A stretch of 64,000 nt of DNA from Crocodylus rhombifer (lineage: Eukaryota; Chordata; Crocodylia; Crocodylidae), in contig JAVSML010025211.1 in the NCBI GenBank assembly GCA_038503035.1, positions 124,001-188,000 of the forward strand, written 5' to 3'. Shown here one piece after another: positions 32,716 to 44,895 of this stretch. The notes below the pieces were generated by a model, which was given only the letters and a program-made list of their open reading frames with translations, had not been told where the DNA came from and made no database searches. Made by a program: the position numbers and the translations under genes. How positions within the stretch are numbered: position 1 is the first letter of the stretch; the number at the start of each line of letters is the position of its first letter.

Positions 32716-33793
32716 TGACAAGGTGATTGTGAACTGCTAACATGGATTTGTCAAGAGCAAGTCATGCCTGATCAACTTGATAGACTTTGTTAGAGTTGGG
32801 GGAGCATTGGATGTAGGCTTGAAGGCTCAGATCAAGTGTAGTACCTCAACTTTAGCAGGGTTAATTAGAAGGAGGTGTACCTCAGGAGTCTGCCCTAGGT
32901 CTGGTACCATTTAATATCCTTATTAATGATTTGGAGGATTGGACTGAGCACACAGTTAGCAAATTTGCAGATGGCACCAAACAGGGTGGAGTTGCAGACA
33001 ATTTAGAGGATAGGATTAGGATTAAGAATGATCCTGATAAACTGGAAAAAATGGTTCAAAATTAATACAATAAAATTTATGAAGGAAAAGTGAAAGATCT
33101 GCATTTTGGATGGAAAAATCATATGCACAAATACAAACTGGAGAATGACTGGCTAGGCTCCAGTGTTGCAGAAAAGAAGCTGAGGGTTATAGTAGACCAC
33201 AAGCTGAATGAGTGTCAACAGTACGATACTGTTGCAAACAAAAAGGCCAAACGCATACTGGGTTGTATCAAAAAGAGTGTCACTTGCAAGCCAAGTGATT
33301 CTTCCACTCTATTCAGCACTGGTGATGTCTCACTTGGAGTACTGTGTCTAGTCTTGGGTATCACAATTCACAAAAGATGTGAACAAATTAGAAAGATTCC
33401 AGTGGAGAGCAAAAATGATTAGAGATCTAGGAACTGGGATTAGTGTGAAGAAGAGAAGATTGAGGGGGAGATTAGTAACAATTCAAATACCTAAAATATG
33501 GTTATAAAGAAGATGATAAATTATTTTCTGGGGATGCAGTGGCCAGGACAAGAAATAATGATCTTAAATTGCAACAGGGGAAATTTAGGTTGTTTATTAG
33601 GAAGAATTTTCTAATTATGAGGATGATTAAGCATTGGAACAGACTATCCAGAGAGGCTATGGAATTGCTATCCTTGTAATTTTTAAAGAGACTATACAAA
33701 GTTTTCTAGAATGGCTTAGACAAGGATGACCTTGCCTCAAGCCAGGGAGTTGAACTAGATGATTGTTCAGCTGTTTTCCAATTTTTTTGATGA
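32716..33793 (+). mobile_element. Old CR1-type LINE, RT C-terminal part, sense
   Basis: 'catggatttgtcaagagcaa', 'ggaggtgtacctcaggagtc' (PQG region) and 'agcaaatttgcagatggcac' (FADG instead of FADD) mark the RT. It ends with 'gttgaactagatgattgttc'. It is more diverged and belongs to a different subfamily from 29697 and 47657; frames are broken throughout. Confidence 0.85.
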
Positions 33794-36440
33794 CCTGGAT
33801 CTGTTTCAGTCCTTACTGCTCCATGATTAACTTGCCAAACAGATCCAGCAAGAACTAGATGTTAGATGTCATTGCAGTTTTATCCATCAAAAATAGGACA
33901 GTGTACTGCTCCAGGAGGAGTGTATCTGTGGACCCAAAAAAGTTATTCTTGGAGCTCTTTAAACTGTGTGCAACTCTTCTCCTCATAGGCATCTTGGTAT
34001 GGTTAATAGCATGGAACTTCTGTGGCAAATGAAATTTCAAGATAAAAGTCTACGTAGAATTTTGTGACATTTGTGCCCAAGCCCATGTAAACAAATAGAG
34101 GAGTATTTGGCTTCATGTATCCATTGTGTACTCTCACTTAGCCCCAAGGAACAATCTTCCTAGACTTACACAGAGGGCCTGGGTGCATTGTTATACTAAT
34201 AGTGCTTTATTTCATGAGTAAGAGGACACATTTTTTCTCTACCACCAGATCCCAAATACTCAAGAGACAGCCCAGACCTTCTTAAGAATGTGTTATGTTT
34301 TCATAGCCTGCCTATAGATGTTCTCTCTCACCAGGACCAGCATTTCTTTTCTTTTTTCTTGTCCTGGAAGAAATTCTTTAGGCTCCTAGAATTTTGACTC
34401 TTCATCTGCCAAACTCAGACATGTAGATGAACTGAATGAATCAACTGGTCTCTTGTGCAATCTCAGATGCTTCTTAATTTTCACTAAGATGATTTTGCAT
34501 CCCTGTATATTGGCTAAATTTGCATATAACAATTCTATGCACTCTTCTATACAACAGACACTCTTCTGCTCTGATTTTACTTTCTACCTACTGTCTCACC
34601 CTGAATTTCCAAAAATCTTTCCAACCTGTTTGCTACTGAGCTGGTATAATACTTTTACAAGGTTCAGGAGGAGCTGATGGGACACATTAATACAGCTGAG
34701 AGGGACTACCAGAAATACATGAACAAATGGTGACAGAAAGCCCCCACCTTCATGGTGGACAATTAAGCCTGCTTGGTCCTCCACCAAGCTAGATATTGGT
34801 TTGTTTTCAATCATGGGACAAATAAATCCTTTAATTTATATACTCTAGCTTTTCCCCACCATGTGAGCACAGCCTCTTTGCTTTACATTTTAAAGCTATA
34901 TACTGATTAACCCACTTCTGGTGTATTTCGTTTCTGTTTGGCTTCTGCTGTCTGTCAGACCAAGACAGAGGCTCTGGCCAGGAGGGTCCTGAGTGAGCGT
35001 GGGGCTGTTTTCCTGTTACTCCCCTGCTTGCATCTCCAGGGAGAGTTTCACTGGTCAGCATCCCCAGGCTCCTTGGACTCATTTGTGGCTGGGGTACTCT
35101 GCTCAGTGTCCCTCCATTGAATTTCTTGTTATTAACCTGATTGTCACTCCCATGCATTTTTTTTCTTTTTTTTGTCCCATGTAATCAGTCACTGTTCTCT
35201 CAGAGATCTCCCTAATTGACTGGGGCTTATAGTTTTCTTGGTGTGCTTAGGTCCACAATTCCCTTGGCACAACAAACAGGCCTGCCTGGCTTCTATCCTT
35301 GGCTGGTTTCTTTATTCCAGATCTTGGCCTAGACTGTTGATGCCCTTACAGATATAAAATTCATATTGTTTAGGTAGGGCTGATATTCCCAGGATTAATC
35401 CACTTTTGTTACCTCAAATCTTGTGTGCCTAGCTTGTGATGCTCATGGGGTGTCAAATAACTTTCAGAACTGAAAGATATTGATGCTCTGGCTACTTGTC
35501 CAGGACATGGAGAATGGGCAGCAATTACTCTCGTTTTAGCAACAGCTATGCAAACCAAGAGAAAAGAGGGAGGTAAAAAGACAGACGTGAAACTGGGAAG
35601 AAAAAGGCCCTAAGTTGCCCAAGCCAAAAGTAAAATTTCTTTTTTCTAAATAATACAGCTTTATATCCTGTATGTGATGGTGCCAGGTGTGTTGCTTCTT
35701 CATCCATTGCTTTTGTTACTCTTCCCATCCTAACATTTTGTGTGCAGGCATACTTGGCCTAAGCTATAGTCTGGTCCACACCTAGAAATACAGAAAGTTT
35801 AAGTTCAATTGGTGCAAACATCTCTAAGGCTATTAGACTAGGTTGAAAACACTGTATATTGATTTAACTTGCCCTTAATTAGAATGGTTTAAATCATCTT
35901 TAGTTAAACTGATACATCTCTGCATTTTAAATCAAGGTTTGCTTCCCAAAATATTTAAAAATATATCAGCTCAGAACTGCTCCCATCTTGCAATCTTTCT
36001 CACCATAGAAATGCTTCTCCTTCTTCCTTAACTCCTCCCCAAACTCCTTGCCAGCTTTGTGTCAGTCTGAAATTGCTAGAATTCCTCCCTCATCTCTGTG
36101 TTGTTCATTGCTTCTTGAACTTGGCCTAGTTTACTTTTAGCTCCACTTACAGGTCCTACAAGGGGAAAAAAGGAAAAAGAATCAATGAAAAAAAGATGGG
36201 AGGAGGGATTATGGGGAGGAAGAAAGATCAAGAAGATAGGGAAGAGACACATGTCAGAGTGGACAAGAGTGGGAGAAAAAATAGTGTGGATACTTAGATG
36301 GGGAAGAGGTGTGAAAGTTTGGAATTTAACTAATTTCTGAAATAAAAGAAAATAATTAGATGATAACATTTTGTTGATTTATCTTTCTTTTACAAAAAGG
36401 TAACCTTTAAAATGACAGTTGACATTCCATTGTGTTTGAG
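33794..36440. other. Mostly unique-looking intergenic sequence
   Basis: No gene or clear mobile element. The stretch 34950-35340 has the texture of an old dispersed repeat, but I could not classify it. Confidence 0.4.
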
Positions 36441-36441
36441 G

Positions 36442-36702
36442 CACTGGCTTTCAAACTTTTTGAGTCGTGTACCATTTTTCTAAACTTGTTTATATTACTG
36501 TGTATCCCTATGATTCTGCATTGTGGATAATAAACAATGTCACTATAACCAAATTGTAATCTGTAATCCAGCAACCTAAAAGATTATAAAGTTGTCCTTC
36601 GCATTTGCTTTTTCTTTCTTTTCCTTCATTTATATCCCCTCTTTTTCTGTTTTCTCATTCTTTCTTCCTGAGAACCCAGACACCCCAGTTTGAGAAAGAC
36701 TG
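36442..36702. mobile_element. hAT-like MITE (Charlie-type ends)
   Basis: The left end CACTGGCTTTCAAACTTTTT and the inverted right end CAGTCTTTCTCAAACTGG are related. 'gagtcgtgtacc' follows the left end. The flanks show no 8-bp duplication, so it is an old copy or the ends are mis-set. Confidence 0.5.
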
Positions 36703-36981
36703 ATTTAAAACAAATTGAAGTTGACTGTTGTTATTGCTGCACAAAACCTTGAAGAATAATTGTATATATGAATTACAGAGAAATAGGACAAGACCAAAGA
36801 TGACCAAGGAAGTTGAAAGAGTTGAGATTGGTCACTTCTTTGAAAAGAGAAAAATCATGACCCCTAATAGATTTTTGCCACAAGCTTACCTCTCTCTCTT
36901 GAGATACAGCCTAACAAGATAGGAGCAGACTGCTCCCACATGAAATGGTAGGCTTACTCATGAATGTCACAACCCCCCGGA

Positions 36982-37286
36982 AGCTGGGGGGGGCATGGCA
37001 AGCTTCAGTAGGTGGTGGCAGCAATCGGTGAGCTCCTGCAGGTAGCTGCAGTGCTGTCGGTGGTGGAGGGTGGGGTGGTGACCACCCACAGATACTGCCA
37101 GCAGCATCAACAGCAGCCAGCAGCAATTGGGGACCACGCACAGATACTGCTGGCAGTGTTGGTGGCGAGGTGGGGAGGCAGCAAAAACCATCCGCAGGCG
37201 TCACCGGTAGTGTCAACAGCACCTTTTTGCAGGGGGTGAACCACCAAGCTTAGGGGCTGCACATGCACCTGCATACACCCCCTATG
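36982..37286 (+). repeat. R-family repeat, copy 3
   Basis: It runs 'agctggggggggcatggca...gagctcctgcaggtagctgc...gaccacccacagatactgcc...' then 'cacctttttgcagggggtga' and '..gcatacaccccct'. The internal 'cacagatactgc' unit is repeated. Confidence 0.65.
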
Positions 37287-38047
37287 AATTAGCAATGGGC
37301 TCACTTATTAACTTAATCAGTTCCTTTACTGAAAGCAATAGGATGTCACAAATAGTTCCATTTGCATAATTTGGATGTCTGCCTGCCTTAGTTGTGGGAA
37401 TCTCAAGTGGCTTATCCTGTATTAAAATGAGATGCCGCTTATAGGAGACTACTCAGATATTCAAAATATGATTACGTGGGCTCTACTGGGTTCATCAGGA
37501 CTGTGTGTCTTTTAGTGGAGTTATACATGTATAACAGGCAGACTTGATTTCAGCTTATGGCATAGAGCAGGAGTGGCCAGTCTTGTTGCAGGGCACTAAG
37601 ATGTGTCTGCTCCTTTAAGGGCATAAGCAGCCTACCCAGGGAGCCCTGCAAGCTAGGCACAGCCCCACAGCTACAGGTTGCCTGAACAATGGGCTAATGA
37701 AGAAATTAGCCAGCACCTGCAGGCAGTCAGCTGACTGGAAGGAGGCAGAGCCCTGGACACACATAAGCCGGAGGCTGTGGCTGGCAGGGCATAGTTCTCT
37801 GGCAACTGCCAGGGGATGGAGCTCCTGTGTGAAAGAGCTACCAGAGAGATTTGGTTGCTTGATTTGCTGCCTGCAAGACTAATAAGGCTCCAGGAGCAAA
37901 TAAGGCACCTAGGATTTGGAAGCACACTATACTAGGGGAGAAATTTGCCTTAATGGGGCAGAGCGAGTCTTCCATCATTATTGTTATGTTATAGCCCAGT
38001 GGCTTATGTTTGTGCTGTCTGGACTGGTGGTTTGGGATGAGGATCTA
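37287..38047. other. Intergenic sequence with one possible hAT end
   Basis: CAGGAGTGGCCAGTC at about 37569 resembles a hAT terminus with no partner found. The sequence 37600-38047 is GC-richer and repeat-like but unclassified. Confidence 0.4.
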
Positions 38048-39440
38048 AGGCAGGGTTGGGCAAAATACAGCCTGCGGGCCAGATCCAGCCTGCAAGGCCA
38101 TTCTATCCAGCCTGCCGGGCCCCTAAAATTTTTTTGAAAATTAAAATTTATCTGTCCTTGGTTCCTGTAAAAAATGACAGGAAACAGGGGCAGTAGGACT
38201 CAGGGTAACCCTCGGCAGGGTCCTGCAACAGTAGGGCCTGCCTGACCCCACCCCCCCAGCCAGGAGCCCCAGCAGGGGCTTCTGTCCAGGGACCACATGT
38301 CTGCCCTGGTGCGGGAAGCTCAGATAAGGGAGTGGGGAAGGGCAGGGAAAGAGCTGGTGCAGAGCATGGGGAAAAGCAGCCCCTTACCTACCCTGTGGCC
38401 TGTGCTCCCTGCTGCAGCCACTCACAGCCTGTGCGGGGCTGTCCTGAGCAGGCAGAGACAGCCCCACCTGGGCTGTGAGTGGCTGCAGTGTGGAGCATCG
38501 GCCACAGGGTGGGGGAGGGGCCACTTTTCCCTGTACTCAGCACCAGCTTGTAACTTGCCCCCATGCCAGCTCTGGGCAGCCTGCCCCCCTGCTTGCCGTG
38601 CTGGGCAGCATTTGCTGTTGCTGCCTGCCCAGAGCTCGCGCTGCGGTAGGCTACAGTGAGGCTGCCACTGCTGCCTCTAGGCTGGCCAGCTGGGGGGGCC
38701 GGCTCAGGGCGGGTTACAAGCTGGTGCTGAGTGTGGGGGAGAAGCAGCCTCTCCTCCAACCTGTGGCTGGTGCCCTGCACTGCAGCTGCTCACAGCCCAG
38801 ATGGGGCTGCCTGTGCCTGCTCAGGACAGCCCCAGACAGGATGCTTTTCCCCACACTCTGTACCAGCTTGTGAGCAGGGGGTCGGGGCTGTGTGCTACCC
38901 CCACACCCATACCGTGGGGTTAGGGGGGCACTAGGAGCGAGTGGGCGCGGAAGCACAGGGCCTGCCCTGGTGTCCCAGGGCCAGCGCCAGCAGGGCCCAG
39001 AGCAGGGTTGCAGCGGTACAGGGTCCTGGCTGGCAGGGGCTCCATGGAGCCGGGCCAGCTCCCCCCTCTCCCTGCTGGTGCAGCCCAGCCCAGCTTCACA
39101 GACTCCTGCCAGCCTGTGCCCTGCTCTGGGCTCCACCGGTGCTGGCCCTGGGACATTGGTCCCAAAATATTGGGACATTGGTTCCAAGATGGTGACCAAG
39201 GGGCGAGGCACCTGTCAAGGGGCAGGGATACCCATGCAGCCCTCGCCAGCTTTCCAAAACAGGGTAAGTGGCCCTCCGCCCGAAATAATTGCTCAAAATA
39301 ATAACTCCCTTGCTGTAAGGGGAGGCCTCAGTGCCCAGAGGGGGCATGCATTTGCCTAGAACCCTGCCAGCAGCCAGCTTGGAGCTTGAGTAGTTATAGA
39401 GCCTGTAGTGGATGGAGTGTGTGCAAAGTACAGAACACAC
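38048..39440 (+). mobile_element. hAT-like composite repeat, copy A
   Basis: Starts CAGGGTTGGGCAAAATACAG, a hAT-type terminus. The opposite terminus lies near 39305 ('..cccttg|ctgtaagg'), and repeat text continues to 'gtgtgtgcaaagtacagaac' at about 39435. The whole matches the reverse complement of 55395-56350, including the block beyond the terminus, so the mobilised or duplicated unit is larger than the hAT part. Inside are ~105-bp sub-units in alternating orientation (38353-38460 forward, 38471-38550 inverted, 38718-38830 forward, about 38840-38878 inverted). Confidence 0.6.
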
Positions 39441-40440
39441 AAGGGGTCAGAGAGCCCGGTGCCAGAAGGGTGTAGCTACATAAGGCCTAGAGAGTCTGAT
39501 GACAGGAAGAGATTGGTTGGAGCTAGTGCCTCGAAGTCAGGTCTGACACAGTGGGCCTCAGCTAGAAGGCCTAGCTGAACTAATGGGGTGGAGGCCAAGT
39601 AGGCCAAGGTCCTAACAGAGGTAACCAGAGGCAACCTGAGCAGGGTGCAGGGCCCAGGGCAAATCAGCCTGTACGGGGCCCCACCCCTGGATGCGAAGAA
39701 GCCGGTGGTGGATTCAGCAGGGGTGGGAGGGTGCTAAGTGGCTGGATGTGAAGCCAGTGGCAGCGTGGAGTTACTGTGGCCACTCCACCCAGCTCTTTGG
39801 GGCCTCCCAAAGCACAGGGCCCAGGGTGGTTGCCCTGATTCACCCCCTACCTCCCAGGGATGGCCCTGGAGGTAACAATATCTGTGTAACACCCATGAGG
39901 CACGGGGCATGGTATAGGGAAGGTTTGGAGCCATGCATTTAGCCCCCTGGGCTCAAGGTGCCCTGTGCAGCATTGTACTGGAGTGAGGGCTGGCAAAGGG
40001 CCCAAGGATCATTGAGTTCTTGTGGGGTTCAGTGGACCACAGCCATGCAAAAGCCTGGTGATTCATTATTTGCCCATCAAGACATGGTAGGAAAGACAAG
40101 AGGGTGCCTTTGGGGTGGAGCTGGCACAGTCATGGAGCTGCCAGGGGTGTCATGGCCAACCCTGGGATCCCCAATGCGTGAAAAACCTGCAGACTTAGTG
40201 CCACAGGTAGCATGAAACAGATTGGGGAGGGGGATAGGAAGCATAGCAGTAGATAGGGCAGGAAGCAGAAGGCAGAACAAGAGATCAGGCCGGGGGCACA
40301 GGGCAGGAAACAGAAAGCAAAGCAGGAGTTTGGGCAGGGAGCACAGTAAAGGGAACAAAGGAGAGCAGCAGATCGGGCAGAGGAAGGGGATTGGACTGGT
40401 ACTCAGGGAGGGTGTGGGGCTAATTTGGATAGATATACCC
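39441..40440. other. GC-moderate repeat-like sequence, unclassified
   Basis: Purine-rich 'gggcagggagcaca..gcag' words recur at 40210-40390 and resemble 46640-46760. No gene or element end could be fixed. Confidence 0.35.
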
Positions 40441-43400
40441 TAGGCCAATGTGGGCTATTTTAAAGTGTATTATGGAATATGTTTGTATTTACAGTTGCAC
40501 AGAAAAAATAATGTGTACTGACTATAATGCAGTGATGTTTGGCTGACTCTACAGACAGACTCTGGCAAAGAGAGGGACAATAGATGTTATAGCCATGGAG
40601 GATGGCCCCACACCTCCCTCCAGAGCCAGCATTGTAATTTCTATTCTAAAGATGAGAAAACTATATACTTAAGTAGCTTGGATATAGCAAGGTGCTTCCT
40701 ATTTGAGGGAGTGGACTGAAAATCCCTCTAAACACCATTTTAGCCTCAAGTTCTATGGGTTAGTCTGGGGGAAAAATAAGTGATATTTGCCAAATGCCAA
40801 AACTTTTGGTATTGTGAGACTACATATATCCTTACTTTCTTACATGCCTTTAATTTGTGAAACAGTTAACAGTGTTAACACTTAGATCCTTATCATCTAC
40901 CATCTGAGTTGCCAATCATTAACTGCAGAGATGAACCAGGATGTTTTTACGTATTTGGGTTTATTTCAGGTTCACTGAAGACTAGATAGGTGTTGGTGCA
41001 TTGGTTTACACTCGTTTAATGTGTTTCTCTAAAACCATGAAGTTAGGTATTTTTATTTTAAATTAAAGTGAAAACTCTAGAAACCTGGTATGACCATGAG
41101 CAATTTGAACCTTCAAATGGAAATGGATTTAAAAAAATTCAAGTGAAAGTAAAAAATACTCATGAAATTGAGGCAGAAAAGCAGGAGAAGGGAAGCATGG
41201 GTTGTTATAAGAGTGGCAGTGTAGACCTTGATGTTCATTTTAAGACCTTGACATAACCAGTGCCATTAGCTGGACATGAGGCAAGCAAGTAGCAGCTTGG
41301 GGGTGGAGGATGGGGGTGGAGGATGGGGTGGAGAGGGGATGGATGGGACCTACATAGTTGACTGAAGTAACTGACCTATGTGAAAGACAATGCAGGTAAC
41401 AAAGTAACAGGGTGATAGTTGCTCTGAAGGGGGGACTGGTGGAGGATAGTTGCTGTGAATGGGTAATTGGCCAGAATTTGTGACATCACCCTAAGTGAAA
41501 GCTTGTAAATCATATAAAAATAAAAAAATATTGTAGGACATATAAACAGCTACTGAAGCAGCTTAACCCTTGGGAATCTGAACAAGTGGAAAGCTGGAAA
41601 CTTGAAAACAAACTTTGCTGTTATGGATGTGACCCCTGGGTATCTTGAAAACACCTGGCTAGCAGAGTCCTCCTATCACATGGAAGGCCTACATAAGTAT
41701 CCCTGTTTCTTATCTGCTTAATGACCTTTGGATTTGAAGCTGGAATCGCGTTGACAATCAATTAATCTGTCCATGCCCCTTTTAATTAAAATTGAGTGTA
41801 CCAGTAGTAGCAACTCCATAGATTATTTTAAAATTAGCTTGCATTTTGAAGGTGGGTTTTGCTTATATGCACAAACATAGTATACTCTTCCCAAAATTAC
41901 AAATTATTATTACAACACAGGATTTTTATAAGGTTTTATAAGCAAAGCTGTTAACTATTTTACAAAATAAGTCCTTTTGGAAAAATAGTACACACTTATT
42001 TTTCCATGCTAATTAGCTCAGTAACAGACTAACACATACTTTTTCTAGGCTTTCCAAATTTCCCACATTGTTCAGTCTCATTGAAATCCAATGCATTACA
42101 AATGCTTATAAACAAACTTTGAACATGTGATTGAGGATCAATGGTAACTTTATTCCTTTATGAATAAGAAGACTTTTTTCATGTTTTATTTAGAGTTCCA
42201 GGAGGAACTTTCTCTTTCAAAATGGCTACCATTTTCTGTTGTTTTCACTAGGACTGTAGACACAGCTGCTGTTGGTAGCCATTTTAAAGCATCTCTGTCA
42301 CTTTTCTCAAAGGAACTGAGTATCTCAGCTTCTCTTACCATCTTCTCTGAAGGCCTTTATGGCTTCACTTCCACTGAGAGCAATTGGAAATGGCGGCCAT
42401 TTTAGAAAGGTAAAAATCATTACAAACTTTGAGTTACGAAATATAATGGCAAAATGACTACTTACATATTTTAAAAGGTATTTATTGCAACAAATCTGCT
42501 CAACAGGGAGGTGAGGTAACCTAAGATGTGAGTGTGTGCAGGGAAATGTAAAAGACTGAATGAGAAATGGAGAATGAAGGGTTGGCAATATACCACCCCC
42601 CTGTAATCTTAAGTGTTAAAAAATCATGAGTCTGATTGGAAAATACTACTAAATTTTGCCTTCTGGTTTCAGAGCCTTTAGGCTTCATATGCTTCACACT
42701 TTCAACTTTTTTTCTGCAACCACCAGAGCTAGAAACTTTCTGTATTTTCTTTACATGAAAGCTGATAAAATCTGGAGAATTCACAACAATCTAACAGAGG
42801 CTACAAGAAGCAAAAAGGAGTTGGGGATTTGTAGGCAGTGGGATTCAGAGAACAGGAAAAAGAGTAAAACTGGTGTGTACTTCATGGATTTGTGCTGTTG
42901 TAAAAAAATAAAGCAGCTGTAAACCTAGTTTCACTAGTAACCTACTGAGTGCTTTGTGATACTTTGTTCTTTTGTTTTGTTCAGTGGCCAAGTAAAAGAT
43001 AATATAAAAAAAACCGTAAAACATTTCTTTTTGTTGAAATCAAAATTTGCCATTTTTCAGTTGAAAACAAAAATTCATCTTGGTTGAAAGGAATTATTTA
43101 GTTTCCAGGTAATTTTAATGAAAACAAAGCACTAAGTTTGCAAGGGGATTTAGTTGCCATTCACAAGAGCAAGGAAGAAGGGGTACTGGGATGCGTTCCA
43201 ATCCCTGCTTCTATGAATATTCAGGTCTTTTATACAAAGTGAAGCAGCTTCTATGTGAGTGAGTAAGAGAGCCCTGTCCAAAAATATCCCTAGGGCACTC
43301 CTTTGAGGTGCGAACCTTAGTTCAAATTCCTGTTCAAAATTAGATGAGGTAGATTTAATTGAATATTCTTATTTTCCATGGAAGTCCCAACCACTGCCAG

Positions 43401-44104
43401 ATTGAAGTCCCTAAAATTCAAATGTTTTGTGTTTAGCTGAAAGTATCTGCTAAATCTGACCTGAATTGATATTTTGCTGTTGGCTGAGAGAATTTTTCAG
43501 GGAATGTTAACCAAAAAAACACTAAATTAACCCCCATGCAGGAGAGAAATCAGCATGGAACTTGTATGTACCAGCCTCAAAGTTAGCTTTTGTGTCCATT
43601 ACATTTTTAATGGTACCAGTGATCAGAAACTGGTCTATACTCATAACAGAAGTTCAGCACATGTGGACTAGTTTAAAAATGGTGGTGGAAACCAGTTTTG
43701 GATTTGCTGTCCTTTCCCCACCCCCACCACACACATTGGCGATGCACTTGGTGGTGTACCCCCTGCAAAAAGCACCATGGCATTCATGCCCACACAAAAG
43801 GGCAAGAGTGTGCTCTGCTCAGATCTAACTATACCCTTTACAGAAAACTGAGATGGACTCTCCTTTAGCCTTTTTTGAATGTCTGCACCCAGCCTAAGAG
43901 AATGATTTAAACTTGATAATCTGTAGCTGTGAATGGGTAGAAATAGGAATGCCCAGTTTTAATTCCTCACGCTCCCCCCCTCGTTCATAGGTGAAATCTT
44001 TTAAACACAGAGGAAATCCTGAGGCCACAAGGCACCTGGAGGGATCCGGGGGGAAAGGCCCAGCTGGAGTATGAAGTGATTATTACACAAGAGGGAGGAA
44101 ACAA
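40441..44104. other. Repeat-poor sequence upstream of the DNAJC1 promoter
   Basis: No CR1, hAT or other recognised repeat over about 3.6 kb, apart from a small 'gggggtggaggat' duplication at about 41300-41325. A tRNA-like B-box word GTTCAAATTCC at about 43321 is too weak to call. YY1-like motifs lie at 42219-42403. Confidence 0.5.
42219..42403. promoter_or_regulatory. Cluster of YY1-like ATGGC motifs
   Basis: AAAATGGCTACCATTTT (42219-42235), GTAGCCATTTTAAA (42275-42288) and AAATGGCGGCCATTTT (42388-42403) lie within 185 bp. The last contains ATGGCGGC, the YY1 core. It stands out in AT-rich sequence 2.3 kb upstream of the DNAJC1 start codon. Function is inferred from motifs only. Confidence 0.35.
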
Positions 44105-44571
44105 ACCGCAGCTCAAGCTAGAAGGCGGGCAGGATGCAAGCGTGTCAGGACCCGCACCGCAGTCAGGCCGCCAGCCCCCAGAAACAGTGCGCGACGGCGC
44201 CGTCTGTGCGTCGAGCGACTGGCCGGCCGCCAGGGGCACAATCTCCCCAGCCCCAGGTCACTCCGGCCCTGGACCGGCGCCGCGCAGCCTCTGCTGGGCC
44301 GGCTCGCGGCGCTGTCAGCTCGGGGCCTGGCTTTAGCAGGAGGGCGCGGGCCGGGGCTGACGCGAATCGCTCCCCAATGCGGCCGCGGCCAGCTGCAGCC
44401 CCGGACCCGGGCGCTCGGGCCGGCGGGTGCCATGCGCTGCCCCGGAGCCGCCGTGGGTGAGAGGAGACTGCCCGGCTCGTCCCCAGCGCCTCCCGCCCCT
44501 CCCCCCACCCCCCGGCCGGCAGCTACTGCACTGCCGTCCCTGTTACGCTCGCCTGCGTTTGCGGGGATGGG

Positions 44572-44579
44572 TGACGTCA
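44572..44579 (+). promoter_or_regulatory. Palindromic cAMP-response element TGACGTCA
   Basis: A perfect 8-bp consensus CRE/ATF site lies 173 bp upstream of the DNAJC1 ATG, next to a CCAAT box and GC boxes. CREB/ATF-family binding here is an inference from the motif; ER-stress responsiveness would be plausible for a BiP co-chaperone but is not shown. Confidence 0.7.
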
Positions 44580-44587
44580 CGGCCACA

Positions 44588-44638
44588 GGGGGCGGTGATT
44601 GGCCGGGAGGTCAGCCCTGCCTCCTCCGGGCGGGGCGG
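44588..44638 (+). promoter_or_regulatory. GC boxes and inverted CCAAT box of the DNAJC1 core promoter
   Basis: GGGGGCGG occurs at 44588-44595, ATTGG (inverted CCAAT, NF-Y type) at 44598-44602, and GGGGCGG at 44632-44638. Their close spacing next to the CRE and about 115-165 bp before the start codon is typical of a TATA-less CpG-island promoter. No TATA box is evident. Confidence 0.6.
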
Positions 44639-44751
44639 AGCCGGCACCTCCCCCCTCAGTGCGGAGCTGCCGCCGGGCGTGCGTGGCTCCGGCAGTGCCT
44701 GTGCGGCCACGTCCGCGGCTCGGCAGGGCAGCGGGCGAGCGCAGGGCGGCC

Positions 44752-44895
44752 ATGGGCCGGGCGCCGCGGCTCTGGGTGCTGCTGCTCGTGCTGTTAGCGC
44801 CGCGCGGCCGCGCGTGGGACAGCGGCGACCTGGAGCTGTTCGACCTGGTGGAGGAGGTGCCGCGCAACTTCTACGACTTCCTCGGGGTGCAGCAG
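44752..44895 (+). CDS. DNAJC1: DNAJC1 exon 1 (signal peptide and start of J-domain), partial gene
   Basis: This 48-codon exon encodes the N-terminus of DNAJC1, an ER-membrane Hsp40 whose lumenal J-domain stimulates BiP; the family also has a membrane segment and cytosolic SANT domains that would lie in later exons. Residues 1-21 read as a signal peptide (MGRAPR, then a Leu/Val core LWVLLLVLLA, then RGRA before the predicted cut at W22). Residues 22-36 (WDSGDLELFDLVEEV) are the family-diagnostic segment I recognise, and NFYDFLGVQQ (39-48) opens the J-domain. The HPD motif is not yet reached. The exon ends in CAG followed by GTGAGC, a strong donor in phase 0, where I recall the mammalian exon also ending. 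The ATG is in a good context (gcggccATGG). The frame stays open upstream but has no earlier in-frame ATG that I could find. No exon 2 is visible in the remaining 19 kb. Confidence 0.93.

Noticed and set aside
37570..38040. Possible solo LTR before copy A
   Set aside because: No TG...CA ends, target duplication or matching second LTR could be found.
43280..43345. Possible tRNA-like SINE fragment with GTTCAAATTCC
   Set aside because: One B-box-like word without a convincing remainder of a tRNA or a LINE tail.
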